64,000 bases of DNA from Ophioderma brevispina (Eukaryota > Echinodermata > Ophiuroidea > Amphilepidida > Ophiodermatidae), in the NCBI GenBank assembly GCA_023653785.1, contig JAMKCH010078644.1, positions 21,847-85,846 of the forward strand. Direction: 5' to 3'. Numbering within the stretch: the stretch's first letter is position 1; each line of letters opens with the position of its first letter. The notes beneath the pieces are model-generated. The model was not told the DNA's origin, did not search any database, and saw only the letters and a program-made list of their open reading frames with translations. Shown in pieces: positions 36,046-47,330 of this stretch. A program made the position numbers and the translations under genes.

Positions 36046-36659
36046 GATTGTTCACTTGTCCCTCACTTTTATTGGCAATATAGGGCGAACGCTATACACG
36101 AGTATAGCAGTACTTACATAACATGTCGAAAACCAGTCATAATGTGTTGTTCTTTTCATGTGTAATATGTTAATTTTATGTTTTTAATTAATTAATGCTG
36201 AAGAGGTAGAAAGAAAATAGGTAAGAATGTAAGACCCAAGAATCACTCTTATATCTTTTTGTTCTACTACGATTAGATATGTAACAGATTGCAAATAAAA
36301 GTTTATTAATCTAATGCTGGCTTAAAAACAAAAAACCCGCCCCTTCAATCATTATTTTTTTTTATCACCTTGCTAAAAGTCTCCCCCCCCCCCCCCCCAC
36401 CCCCATTCGGGAGATAAATACCAACTGCCTCCTCTCTAAATTTGTCTCTTTAATCCCTAATTCGATTGCTAAAGTTTAGATTAAAATTTAAATCATCAAA
36501 ATTAGATTTTGGTCCCCGCTTGAATCTAAGAAATTTTAGGAGTAGCAGGTCACAGAATATCACCTACCTTGATTTTGGTACCAATGGATAGCTATGCGGG
36601 TTCACCTCTTTTATTGTACCTCGAATACCCAACATGCCTAGTATTTGCGTCTGAATGAC
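36046..36659. other. No recognised gene; poly-C tract
   Basis: Poly-C run at 36384-36399. Otherwise AT-rich with no coding or repeat signal. Confidence 0.5.
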
Positions 36660-37345
36660 GTTTGAAAGATGGCGTAAATTGAAACAGCGTTTGAAAATTC
36701 TCACGACTGAATAATACCGAAAAGCCTTGTGGAAAAATGTGCGGCCGTAGCGATTCGTGTTTCACTTTCCTTGTATGCGAGCACCGAGTACCCGACAAAA
36801 CGTTCAATTTTCCTCGCTAGGTAACGGACCATCTGATGCAAAATCCTACATAGAAACCCCTTCGTTTTCCGGATATATTGAGATTTAGTGTCATTTTCAT
36901 GCATACATCGCTATGACGGGACTGATAACGTTAATCCTCTCGCGCGTATTCATTTAATAATATATTGTCGCAGTCTGTGCACAACAAGACTAGAACTACA
37001 TACACCGTGGGAAATACTTACCGACCGCCGTAAATGACGTATAGTCGTATGTCAGCAAACGTCACTTTCCATTTCACACAGTGTAGAATAGAGGAATTGA
37101 ATTTTTTCGCCAAATAAAGTTCGGCATATAAATATCCGATTTTCATGCGGTTGTTGGCTCTGATTGATGGGAATGACTAGTTTAATAAATTAAGAGCGTT
37201 TTCCAGCTTATCCAGTAATTTTCAATACTTTTCCTAAACTATTACGTCATAGTACTACCATTTACTGTGAATGTCGGTACTTATTTTAATTCCATGGAAA
37301 GAAAAACTCTAAAGTTATCCTGTGGTTCCACATTACAGCCAATAG
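36660..37345. repeat. Dispersed repeat, copy 2 (pairs with 17130-17600)
   Basis: Direct copy of the earlier repeat, same orientation. Similarity is strong from GAATAATACCGAAA (36707) to about 36975, then resumes at TCCTGTGGTTCCACA (37318). The unshared stretch 37000-37310 is an insertion here or a deletion there. Confidence 0.75.
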
Positions 37346-37969
37346 GATTTTCAGTAGGAAAATCACAGGGGTGACAGCCCCCTTCGTTAATTTTGGTTAA
37401 ATGTTAACATTTTAGGATACTATGCATTTTGCCCGTGTGTGACCTTTGAACGTATGTGTGGTAATCTTTGAACTCAGCATTGTTCTGTTCTGTGCTCAGG
37501 GTCAGCAGTCCTTTTGGCGAAGTTGGTTTTCCAGGCATTCTAGCGAATTGAATTTTTTCGATGACCTTTAACCTGCGGGGTCACTTTGAACCCCCTATAA
37601 CAACCTCAACTGTCGTTCGCCCAACCACGTACCAAATATCAGGCCCCATAATCAAAACATAACGAAACGCAGACAGACCAGACTCCTTGTTTTTTGTTTT
37701 AGGAAGACAAATTAGTATAGCCTTCGTTGGCATTTGACGATGTTTTATGGCGATAGATCGTTTTCTTTTCCAGCTGCACATCTCTGAACAGCCTTGGCAT
37801 CCAAGCATTCGTCAGGCGCTAATCTTTTATTCATTATTTTCATTTACAACAATTCTTTTAGCACTAGATTTATCCTTGTGTGCACTTTCCTTTTGAAACA
37901 TTTGAACAGTTCGTGCAAAATAAACCACATTGATAATAATTATCTATCGCTTCTTCTTCTCCGTCGACC
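37346..37969. other. No recognised gene
   Basis: Contains TGACCTTTGAACG and TGACCTTTAACCTGCGGGGT words common in degraded invertebrate repeats. A 75-codon minus ORF at 37581 has no recognised domain. Confidence 0.45.
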
Positions 37970-38165
37970 CTGGCTTGTTAGCTCAATTGGTCAGAGCGCC
38001 GTACTAGCAATGCGGAGGTTTCCTGGTTCGAGTCGGTCAAGAGCACAGGGTTTTTTAACATTTGTGTGTCCGCTGGCCATCTCCAGGAAAAGATTAATAA
38101 ATATTCATCCATTTCTCCCTGGAGAACTAAGTAGTTACATTTCAAAACAAATATAAATCGTATAC
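37970..38165 (+). mobile_element. tRNA-derived SINE, first of a tandem pair
   Basis: The tRNA-like head has A box TTAGCTCAATTGG (37978-37990), an anticodon arm with loop CTAGCAA, and B box GGTTCGAGTC (38025-38034). The acceptor and T arms do not pair cleanly, so it is not a good tRNA gene. The tail CCATCTCCAGGAAAAGATTA to GAACTAAGTAGTTACATTT is shared with the next copy. Confidence 0.75.
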
Positions 38166-38204
38166 ATAAATACCGTCTGATGCTATCCGCTAGAAGCAAT
38201 GGAC

Positions 38205-38395
38205 GCCTTTCGGACTCTCAATTGGCATAGCGCCGTGCTAGTAATCGGAAGTGCCGGTTATCAGTCCGGCCAATCGCACATTTTTGTTTTTGCAACACTT
38301 GTGACCATCATCCAGGAAAATTAAAAAGTTCATCCTTGTCTCCTGAAAACTAAGTAGTTAAATTTGAAAATAAACCACACAGTGAAATGCCATAA
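38205..38395 (+). mobile_element. tRNA-derived SINE, second of a tandem pair
   Basis: Head TCTCAATTGGCATAGCGC (A-box region, 38216-38233), anticodon loop CTAGTAA as in tRNA-Thr(AGT), and degraded B box GGTTATCAGTCC (38256-38267). The tail parallels the first copy (CATCCAGGAAAATTAAAAAG; AACTAAGTAGTTAAATTT). The pair lies head to tail about 40 bases apart. Confidence 0.75.
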
Positions 38396-38463
38396 AATAC
38401 CGGACTTGTCATTTTATTTTTCACCTTTCTTGTTAAACACAATCATCAGCGCACAGACACTGT

Positions 38464-38546
38464 TACACACACCCCTCACACACACACTACACACACGTCC
38501 ACACACACACAACAACACACAACACACACACACACGAACACACACC
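38464..38546. repeat. (CA)n microsatellite
   Basis: About 80 bases of imperfect CA repeats with CCC and AACA interruptions. Confidence 0.95.
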
Positions 38547-38974
38547 GCTATGATTCTGATCCAATGTTGAGTTCCAAAATTGATTACTGAGCCGCAGTCA
38601 CGACCTCCTATATATTGATTAATCGGGTCCTGAGTCGGCCATTGAAAACAATAGAACACTGTGTGAATATGTGCACCAGCAGGTGTATGCATTGTTTCCC
38701 GCCATATTGTCAAGGTAAAAAGCAACTATGTTCACTCGGTCGAACCATTCAACTGTGGGCGGGCAGCCCGCTATCCTTTTGTAGATAGAGGTCATTGAGC
38801 CCATGTAGCTTCAAAATTTCCCACAATTGCTTCTTTAGTTTCATTGGGCATTGAATTTCAACATTCAATTAAGAACTATTAATTATTGGCTTACGAAGTA
38901 ATTTTATCGAACAACATGAGATACTTCCAATGGGAAGTTGCTAATCTTGTTTTGCAAAATCTCTATATTAGACC

Positions 38975-39765
38975 TGTGAAAGATAACCCAAACGACACCT
39001 AATCACAAGTTTAAAGAGGTTTTTGAATCTACTATTTGATGTACTGGAGGGGGAATAGAACGGTGTCCTTGATAATAGCCAAGTTACTTCAGGTGTTGGG
39101 TGTCGGAATGCTTGATAAGCAGATGTGTTCTTCATTGTCATTTCTCGAAGAATGTCCTCTTCTTCTGAAGGATGAATAAAACCCGCAAAAGCAACGGAGG
39201 TAGTGTCCAGTTTGACACCCGAAGACTCAGAGCCATAGTCCTCTTCCATCGACTGTCTTGGAGCTTACTATCGAAGATTTATTGTTCTTGTTCTCATTTT
39301 CATCTTGGTAGATTTTTCACTAGATGTCCACCTCGACTTCATCAGATTTAGTAGGTAGACGTACTTTATCTTTGCTTTTGATTTGATGTCTTTTCTTGGC
39401 TTGAAGGCTGATTTAGCACTTGTTTTTTCTTACTTGTAGTGTTTGGTTAATTTGTCCTTTTGGAACTTGTATTCCTTCCTCTTCGATGTTCCTCCTGTGG
39501 ATTTTGAACGGTGTTTTTCGGTTGAGGGATTCGGGGATGCTTTCTTTTTGTGATTTCTTAGGCTTCTTTCTTTCATCTTTTCCACCGAGGTATCTAGGGC
39601 AGTTTGCAACTTTTCCTTATCTTCGTGAAATGGAAGATCGCATAGGGGGTTCGTCCTGTACCTGAGCTTCGTGAGATGGAAGAATCGCATAGAGTGGTTC
39701 GTCCTGTAACTGAGCCGCGTTATCTTCTTCATTGATGAACGTCCACTATAATGAATCCAAAAATT
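38975..39765 (-). pseudogene. Coding-like Lys/Ser/Glu-rich region, unidentified
   Basis: The minus strand begins after an acceptor-like ATTATAG (near 39750) with a frame containing two tandem protein units, QLQDEPLYAILPSHEA and QVQDEPPMRSSIS. These come from a tandem DNA repeat of about 50 bases at 39625-39715. A frame change then leads to a Lys-rich segment (EKMKERSLRNHKKK) and, further on, an acidic segment (MEEDYGSESSGVKLDTT). Several frame breaks mean it is either a broken gene or a non-coding look-alike. No domain recognised. Confidence 0.3.
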
Positions 39766-40440
39766 ACACAAATATGGTATAAAGTAGTTATAATTAACAA
39801 TATTCGATTAATTACACGCTATCAAATAGGTTTGTCAATTGTACATTGAATTATTCAATAAAATAGTGAAAATTTAATATAACTTCACTTTAATGTGCTG
39901 CAAACATTCTTATGTATTACTTTATTTCCTCACATTTCTGTAATTTGTATTTAATGGATTTTTTCAACCAAACCGTGATTTAAAAATAATATAATAACAC
40001 ATAACATTCAACACAATTACCTAGCGCTCTCATCGTGGCACAGTCTTTAAATGACTATATCGCGGTTTGTCGAAATAGCAATTTTCTAGCAAACATACGT
40101 AACCAGAAAAAGAAAAATCTTACAGAAATTAAAATTGCACAAAATAATTCGTGTCGTCCTTGTAACAGACAAAAAAGGTTTACATTAAAATGTAAACCTT
40201 TTTGTAGCACTCTCTACCAAGCCACCAGCTTCCTCGCCGGGAAATTCATTATTAAAGCAGCTATGGCTTCCTCCCTTCCTCTTTTCAGATACAAAAAAAA
40301 AGTACCAACATACCTATTATTGCGTCGAGGACGTCATAAAGTCCGTAATAATGTGTAAGAGGCGAAAATTGAATTCCCACACCAAAAACAAAATATAGTA
40401 ATGTCGGATTTTCATGCGGTTTTTTTTTTTAAAATAATCT
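39766..40440. other. Unassigned, contains a strong hairpin
   Basis: AT-rich. 40169-40204 forms a hairpin: AAAAAGGTTTACATT and AATGTAAACCTTTTT separated by two bases. The 107-codon plus ORF at 40035 spans the hairpin and has no recognised domain. Confidence 0.5.
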
Positions 40441-40749
40441 AATTTCTAATTTGTCTTGTACCATCAGAACCCAGCATCAGAAATGCACCACACAATTCTT
40501 GATTGGCACCCCTCCTCCCTCTCGACCCCCCCCCCCCATGCCTTCAGAACAAAAAGCAGCAAACTATGCAGGGGTGGAACCAGCCCTATTCAGAGTGGGC
40601 CTGACCAGAGGTACACGTTTACTGATATTGCGGTCATGGTGACGTACAAATGGTATCACATAGAGTGTGTCATACATGAATGAAAATGCATATAGAGACT
40701 TATTGAACCACTAGTTTGAGTGGTCTTGCCCAGATTGGAGAAAAGTGTG

Positions 40750-43660
40750 CCTACTAGTGACATAAATAGTACCAGCCTTACTGCTGAAGGGAAGGTAAAC
40801 TCTGATAAGTGCAGTGGGAACAGAAGGAGATCGAGAGTGAACAAAACATACTCTTTGAAAGTGTTAGTCATCAATTTTCAGAGTATAAAAACAAGACTGC
40901 CCGAAGTGGAAGTATCTCACAACGCATCGCCCTGACATCATTCAGGGTACAGAAACTTGGCTTCATCCTGACATAAACAGTTCTGAAGTGTTACCTGACA
41001 GCTACTCAGTTTACAGAAGGGACCGTACATCAGACGATCATGGTGTCCTTTTTTGCCTGCAGAAAAGAGATTATTGTCACAGAGCGTAAAGATCTGGAAA
41101 CCAAAAGTGAAATAATCTGGAATCAGCTGGAACTGAGTGGAAGGCGTTCACTTTTAATTGGTGCACATTATAAACCAACACATAATGACCTGTTGACTGC
41201 ATGTGAGCAACTTAGATACAGCGTTGAATCTCATCAATGAGAAATCACCAAACAGTGATATTCTTATTTGTGGCGACTTTAACCAGGCCAATGTTGACTG
41301 GGGCAACTTATCTATTATCACCATCAGTTCAGCTTGTAAAACAACAGCTAGCAAGCTTCATGATCTAACTATTGAGCAAGGCTTGGAACAACTAGTCACA
41401 AAGCCCACAAGGGGAAAGAATATACTTGATCGGGTTTTGACAAAAAAACACCAATCTTGTTCAGTGGTACATCAGTCGATCCAGGGCTCAGTGATCATGG
41501 TATTGTTATAGTTCATCTTGACCTCAAGCCTAAAAGAAAGAAGGCAAATAGGAGAAAGGTTGGGGGTTGAGCATGGGCCATGTGCAATAAGGCAAATGAA
41601 GCTGGTATTAAGGAAGATGTCTATAGCTTCATCAGAAATACATGGATGAACTGAGTCAAGCTTTTGTCCAAGTGAAGTGGAATGCCATCGAAAAAGAAAT
41701 TAAGACCATCATGGATCGACATGTGCCATCACAAAAATGAGTTCACAAGACATGAACCTACTTTGTTCCCAAGAAAACACCAGAGATTGACGAGGACCAA
41801 AAAGAGACTGTTCAACAAAGCAAAGAATCCAGACTAAGGCAGGATTGGGAAGATTTTAAGGCTGTTTTTTTCAAAAAAAACACACTCGGAAGAGCCCTCA
41901 GAAAGCAAAGAGGGATTACATTGCAGATAATCTTGCTACAAACATCAAAGACAATCCAAAGTCTTTTTGGACGTCAAAAAGACCAGGAGCGAGGATTATT
42001 GGTATTTGCTGCTTTGAAGTGGGTGGCCGAGTGATTTAATAGTGATGCTAAAGAAAAAGCTGAAGCATTGAATGACCAATTCGTCAGTGTCTTTACTAGA
42101 GAGGACACCGATGAGGTCTTACCAACATTGTATCGTACGTTTGATGAATACCAGTCTCCTATTAACCGGAGGTTGTACTCAACAGCTTCAGAAGCTGTCC
42201 CTGAAACTCCATGTTCTGACCAGATACCACCGTGGTTCTTGAAAATAGCAGCCGAGGAATTATCACCTATCCTTACTGATCTTTTTCAATGTTTTCTGTA
42301 TGCCCGGTGGACTACCGCACAATGGCAGACCGAATGTTACTGGGATTTTCAAAAAAAGGGGATAAAATCAAACCGGAAAATTACAGACTCACAGTTTTCT
42401 CTCACAAGTATCATCTGCAAAGTTCTAGAACATATCATCCATTCACATATTATGAAGCACCTTGAAAAATTGAATATCTTGGTTGACAGTCAACATGGGT
42501 TCAGACGGGGAGAGATCCACTGCTACTCAACGTTCTCCCAGACATTCATGATCTGGCCACTAACCTTGAAGAAGGCAATACCACCCACCTTGCTATACTT
42601 GACTTCAGCAAAGCCTTCGACAAGGTCCCCCACGAAAGCCTGTTGAACAAACTCAGCTACTATGGTATCAAAAGACATCTGCTACTGTGTCTTAGAGGTT
42701 TTTTAACACACCGTACTCAACAAGTTGTTTGCGATGGGGGAGATATCTACATCACGTGTGGTCCTGTCTGGGGTTCCACAGGGCACAGTATATTGGTCCT
42801 CATCTCTTCCTGCTATATATAAATGACTTGCCGAACCAACCTAAAACCCGGCTCTTCGCAGACGATTGCCTAGTATACATGACAGGGAGTTGACGACAAT
42901 CATGTGAAAGTCCTCCAGGAAGATCAGAGGAAGCTGGAAGAATAGCAGGAAAATGTGTCATTTAATCCATCCAAATGTGCTACAATGCGGATCTCATACA
43001 AAAAGAACCCTACAACTTCGCTTTTTACCTTCTGTGGTCAAGAACTTCAACAGGTAGACTCACATCCTTACCTTAGGGTCGAGATTGATAATAATGACTG
43101 GAATATTCACATCAAGAATGTTACCAACAAAGCCAACCGAACCCTCGGCTTTCTAAGACGGAACATGTGGTTTGTAATAAAGAAGTGAAAACCTGCACTA
43201 CAACATGCTGGTTCTACCGTTCTGGAGTATGCATGCGAGGTGTGGGACCCTACTTCGACTGTGCAAAAACAAAGACTGGAAATGGTTCACAGAAGGGGAG
43301 CAAGGTTTTGCTGTGGCAACTACAAAAAATATAGTAGTGTCACTGACATGATGTTAGAGCTGGGTTGGGACACACTGGACGAGAAGAGAGAAGGAAAAAG
43401 ATGAGACTCACCATGCTGTACAAAATCACAAAAGGGTTAGTGGGATTGGTTGTGAAAGATATTTGACGCCAGCCAATGATTCAAGAGCCAGGGGGAGTAA
43501 CTCTCACAAGTATCAAAGATTCTACGCCAGGTTAAATGTTCACAAGGGATCATTCTTCGTTCGCACTGTTGTTAGTGGAACAAGCTTGTCAATCCAGCTG
43601 TTTGTTCTGCATCGGTGGAGGCCTTCAAGCAGCACCTTTAGCTTCAGGTTTTCACATTCT
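40750..43660 (+). pseudogene. LINE pol remnant (jockey superfamily, CR1/Rex-like), plus strand
   Basis: Endonuclease: VLVINFQSIK (near 40865), a metal-binding ILICGDFNQANVDW (41260-41301) and TKPTRGKNILDRVLT. RT: LTSIICKVLEHIIHSHI (near 42410), DSQHGFRRG (42485), DFSKAFDKVPHE with the first catalytic Asp (42601-42636), and FADD (42855-42866). Then MSFNPSKC-like MRISYKKNP and TLGFLRRNMW (43140-43172), and a C-terminus near 43640. Order and spacing are those of a nearly complete ORF2. Multiple frameshifts and stops make it inactive. The 5' limit is uncertain, and 40440-40750 may be its 5' part. Confidence 0.85.
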
Positions 43661-44154
43661 GCACCATTTGCCTTTTTTTCCTGCAAAAATGTTACGTCTT
43701 GTTGCATGAATATGCTACAGTGATCGTTAAGTTGGTGAAATGGAGATGTCTCTACCCTACCGACAGATACTGATAGTGATACAAGCGTCGTAGGGGCGGG
43801 TGTAGTCCTTTTCTCGTGCAAAGCTTTGTAATGCATTTTCTCATGCAAAATCGATAGAACCATTTAAATTTTGTAAGTGGTTCACAGGTATGACCAATAG
43901 TCTTAAAAATTAAAATCTTAATCATGTTGGTGTGTATGGATTTGTTTTTTAAAAATCATAAACGTAGGGGGCCTACATTTCAAGTTCATATCTCAAGTTC
44001 AGTAAAATTCGAAATTTTTTTAAAACAAATTTGTTGGAGGAAAATATTTATATACAATAGCATACTGCAATCAAATTTGAAATGAGGAAAATTATTAGCA
44101 AAGTTTTTTCTCAAATAAAAGAGAATGATTGGTGTGGGTGACCGTGGGGTGGGT
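43661..44154. other. No recognised gene
   Basis: Unassigned AT-rich DNA. It separates a plus-strand LINE from a minus-strand LINE that point towards each other, 3' end to 3' end. Confidence 0.5.
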
Positions 44155-45195
44155 GCGGGAGGGGTGCCCCTCCTACATGAGGCCTCGCAACTGCCTCTTC
44201 TTGCGTAAGCAGCAGCAGCTAAATGTATTGAAGATGGTGGAGCCAGCTCACTGTTGACTGGTTGGGGTTTGAGAAGTCTATATCCACCGGTGGACGAAAG
44301 GTAGGGCACTCATTGAGAATGTGATCCGCAGTCTGTGAAGGAGAACCACATTGACAGGTTGGAGATGGTCGCAGTCCCATCGGTACATATTGCTGTTGAA
44401 ACGACCGACACCTATGCGAATCCTGTTCAAGGTGACCCATTCCTTACGTGGAACTGGAAGGTTACTGGTGGGAGTTCTGTCATGGGTGTGATATAGTGCA
44501 TTGGTCAACGTCTGGCATTGGAATATCTAGCCAGGCAGTTTTCCACGTCTGTAAGATGCTGAATTGGGAGCTGGAGAGTTTAGCAACGTACGACAGAAAC
44601 GTCGACCAGAGCGCAGTGTCTGGTGTGATTCTTTGACAATAATATAATGCAACAGGTGCTTGTTGTCCAACAGAGCCTTCCTCACCAGTTTGTGTGTGTG
44701 TGCGCTTGTGTGATTCTTTGACTGTGTTATGCAGCAGGTGCAATGCCTGGAAGTACCGGTAGAAGCTCAGATGGAGTGGGACGTAGGCAACCAGTAATAG
44801 TTCTCATGGTCTGTTTGAGTACTGTGTCCAGCTTCTTTGTGTGAGAGCTATTGCACCATGCTGATGGGGCGGTATACTCAGCGCTGAAGACCAGAGTCAG
44901 GGCGGTGGTGCGTAGGGTGGATGTGCTAGCACCACAAGAAGAACCAGCAAGGCGGTACATACTGACTCGAGATGCTGGCGATAATTAAACTGCCGCTCAA
45001 GCTTCACTCTCAGGTAGGTTGGTGTATAATTGTATGGCAGAGGCGCTCCATTGAGATTGATTTGAACCTGGCGATGAGCCTCTTTGGTGTCAAGATGGAA
45101 GGCAGTAGCGGTGGTCTTGGCTTCACTATAAGCTTGATTCTCCAAGTCTTGAGATATGCTGCAAGTAGGGCTATGTCTGAAGTGTACCCCCCTGC
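44155..45195 (-). pseudogene. LINE family X pol remnant, copy C (C-terminal part)
   Basis: The minus strand reads YLRVKLERQFNYRQHLESVC (near 45050), CGASTSTLRTTALTLV, NSSHTKKLD (near 44835), then the C-terminal zinc-knuckle CQCGSPSQTADHILNECP (about 44362-44309) and TFRPPVDIDFSNPNQSTVSW. This is the best preserved copy of the Cys/His tail in the window. It is cut off at about 45195 by a family-S MITE, so the RT palm is missing. Confidence 0.85.
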
Positions 45196-45202
45196 CCTGA
45201 CA

Positions 45203-45430
45203 TAAGTATTTAGCACAACTGTAGACTTGTCCATGGGTATTTCATGGTGGAATGATAAGTACACATAAATTGTTTTGGCAACCGGGCTTTTTTTCAAATC
45301 TGAAATCATAGCATGCAGTTGTGCTAAATACCAGTTTTCTGTCTTGTGTCAGGGCAAGGGGTAGGACACGATCTGCTCGATTTGGGCATTGGAGAATTTC
45401 CATGCCTAAGAAAAATGATAGTAGATATTT
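45203..45430. mobile_element. MITE of family S with its usual flank
   Basis: CCCTGACATAAG and TATTTAGCACAACTG (45206-45231) are mirrored by CAGTTGTGCTAAATACC and GTGTCAGGGC (45316-45355). The flank TCTGCTCGATTTGGGCATTG that follows at 45372 also follows the copies at 14250 and 32795, so the mobile unit is larger than the palindromic part. Confidence 0.75.
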
Positions 45431-45559
45431 TGCTGGCTTCGGTGTATTCATTCAGCCACATTTGGAGTGAGTTGTTTCATTAAGGTATTCTTATTCCTTA
45501 GCTGTTTTAGCATGCCCTTTTAGCAATTCTTTTGGAGCGCACCCTAGCAAGGCAATTGA

Positions 45560-46215
45560 GTTAATAAATATGCCGACCTCATCCGCAAATTTGCAGTCCA
45601 TTTTGGGGGCCGCGGTTGGTTAAATTATGATAAGGAATATCGTTTGAGTCATTCATTACTACCCTCTCGTTCCTGGACAATCTATGATTCTGATTTGTTT
45701 TTGGAGAAGTTGGCCATGCCGGTCTACACAAATCAAAATTCATTTCGAGGCCAATATGCAGGTCAGGCGGCAGCAGATCAGACAAAAGCAGGAGGGGCTC
45801 GGCGTACCTTCTACTGCTTCGACTTCAACCAGGGAAAATGTGTTCGCAAATTGTGCAAATTCTCCCATTCATGCTATTGTTCCAAACCAACCCATGGTAG
45901 TGTTAACTGTTTCATCAGAATCAATAGTACCAAGCAAACAAACAAAGGTCACAAGGGCAACTCCAAACAAGAGCCAAAGGTGTTAGGCAGGTCAGAGGGC
46001 AGTCAGCTGTTATCAGTAGCCCCAACACCCATTAAAGTGCCTGTCCTGTTAAAATGGTTGGAAACGTATCCAAAGGTAAAAGAGCGCAAGATACTAGTAT
46101 TGGCTGATGGTTTTTCACAAGGCTTTAGACTGGGCTACTCAGGTCCACGTTCTCGGGAGGCTGAATGTTTGCGCTCGGCATCAAATAATATTGCTGCATC
46201 CTGGGATAAGTTAAA
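45560..46215 (+). pseudogene. Gag C-terminal part of the Ngaro-like element
   Basis: An open frame from about 45560 reads ADLIRKFAVHFGGRGWLNYD, a conserved gag segment of these elements. It is followed by a basic/Gln-rich linker and a Cys/His cluster (CFDFNQGKCVRKLCKFSHSC with a later C..C and H, about 45820-45910), likely nucleic-acid binding. It then continues without a stop into TPIKVPVLLKWL and GFSQGFRLGYSGPR, the region just before RT. The N-terminal half of gag is missing; an in-frame stop lies at about 45555. Confidence 0.75.
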
Positions 46216-47330
46216 TAATGTCACTTGGGCGTATTGCGGGTCCATTTGATTTTCCTCCTCTACCAACATTGCAGTGCTCCCCAATAGGGTTGATTCCAAA
46301 GCAGCAGCCTGGGGAATGGCGTTTAATCACTCATTTGTCTTTTCCTCCAGGCATGCAAGTCTGTAAATGATGGTATACCGGAGGGAATTTGTTCAGTTAA
46401 TTATTTAAAATTTGATAAGGCTGTGGAGTTGGTTCAGAGAGAGGGCATTGTTGGCAAAAAGTGACATTAAAGCCACTATCAGTCATTTTTTCCAAAATCA
46501 AAATGCCCATTTTGTCTCTAAATTGCTAGTGTTATGTCATATCAACACCTTGTATTACTGTTCACATGTGAAAAACAGACACTTAAGCATTTAAAGTGGT
46601 CCTGAAGATGCCATTTACGACTGTTTCTGCACCTAAAAAAAGTCGGATCCCGACTTTTATTAGTAAACAAAGCATAAAAATCATCATATCTTGACAAATA
46701 CGGCGTGTTACGCTTAGCCACTTACAGGAGTCTTTACTACAACAATTTCCAACACAACAGTGCACAAAAATGCACTTTGATGAAAAAAGGGGGCGCTGCT
46801 TGCTTACATTTTGAAAAAAAATCGCTGATAGTGGCTTTAAATCTGCTTTTCGTTTACTTCCTATATATCCCGGTGATTTTGATTTACTTGGTTTTAAGTT
46901 TCAAGGTAAGTACTTTATTGATAAGTGCTTGCCAATGGGGGCATCTATTAGTTGTTATTTATTTGAATGCTTCTTAACCTTTCTTGAGTTCCATCTGCAA
47001 CAAATCACACAATATGATGCTGTGTGTCATTATCTGGATGACTTCCTGTTTGTTGGGATGGCATATTCTACCGGTTGTCAGGACTTGTTTCAAGCATTCC
47101 AAACCATGTGTCATGAGATAGGAGTTTCGTTGTCCCTTGAAAAGTCAGAGGGTTCTACCACAAAGCTGAAGTTTTTAGGTTTAGAGCTGGATACGGAGAT
47201 GCAGCTAGTTAAAGTGCCTCAGGATAAAGTGGGGGCGCTGAGAAATATGTTGGAAAAAGCCAAGGTGGCAAAAAATCTTTAACAGTGAGAGACAAAGTCT
47301 CTTTTAGGTTCTCTCAATTTTGTTTGCTGT
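46216..47330 (+). pseudogene. Reverse transcriptase domain of the Ngaro-like element
   Basis: Degenerate RT entry (46216-46400, stops and frame changes), then SVNDGIPEGICSVNYLKFDK (46365-46424) and LAKSDIK with the first catalytic Asp (46451-46470). A MITE follows immediately. RT resumes at 46841 with SAFR.LPIYPG, then LPMGASISC (46930-46956) and YLDD at 47031-47042, then LEKSEGSTTKLKFLGLELDT (47139-47198). The frame is broken at about 47281. The catalytic residues themselves are preserved. Confidence 0.85.
46471..46836. mobile_element. TTAA-type MITE (family T) inside the RT gene
   Basis: Perfect 12-base inverted ends AGCCACTATCAG / CTGATAGTGGCT, extending imperfectly to about 30 bases. Exact TTAA duplications lie at 46467-46470 and 46837-46840. 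TTAA targets are the hallmark of piggyBac-type transposition. The RT frame would be continuous across a single TTAA, so the insertion is clean. A near-palindrome centred on GGATCC lies at 46638-46658. It is the sister of 23458-23812, in opposite orientation. No transposase inside. Confidence 0.9.

Noticed and set aside
37970..38044. Functional tRNA gene (Ala or Thr)
   Set aside because: A and B boxes and an anticodon loop are visible, but stems pair poorly and a SINE-like tail follows and is shared with the neighbouring copy.
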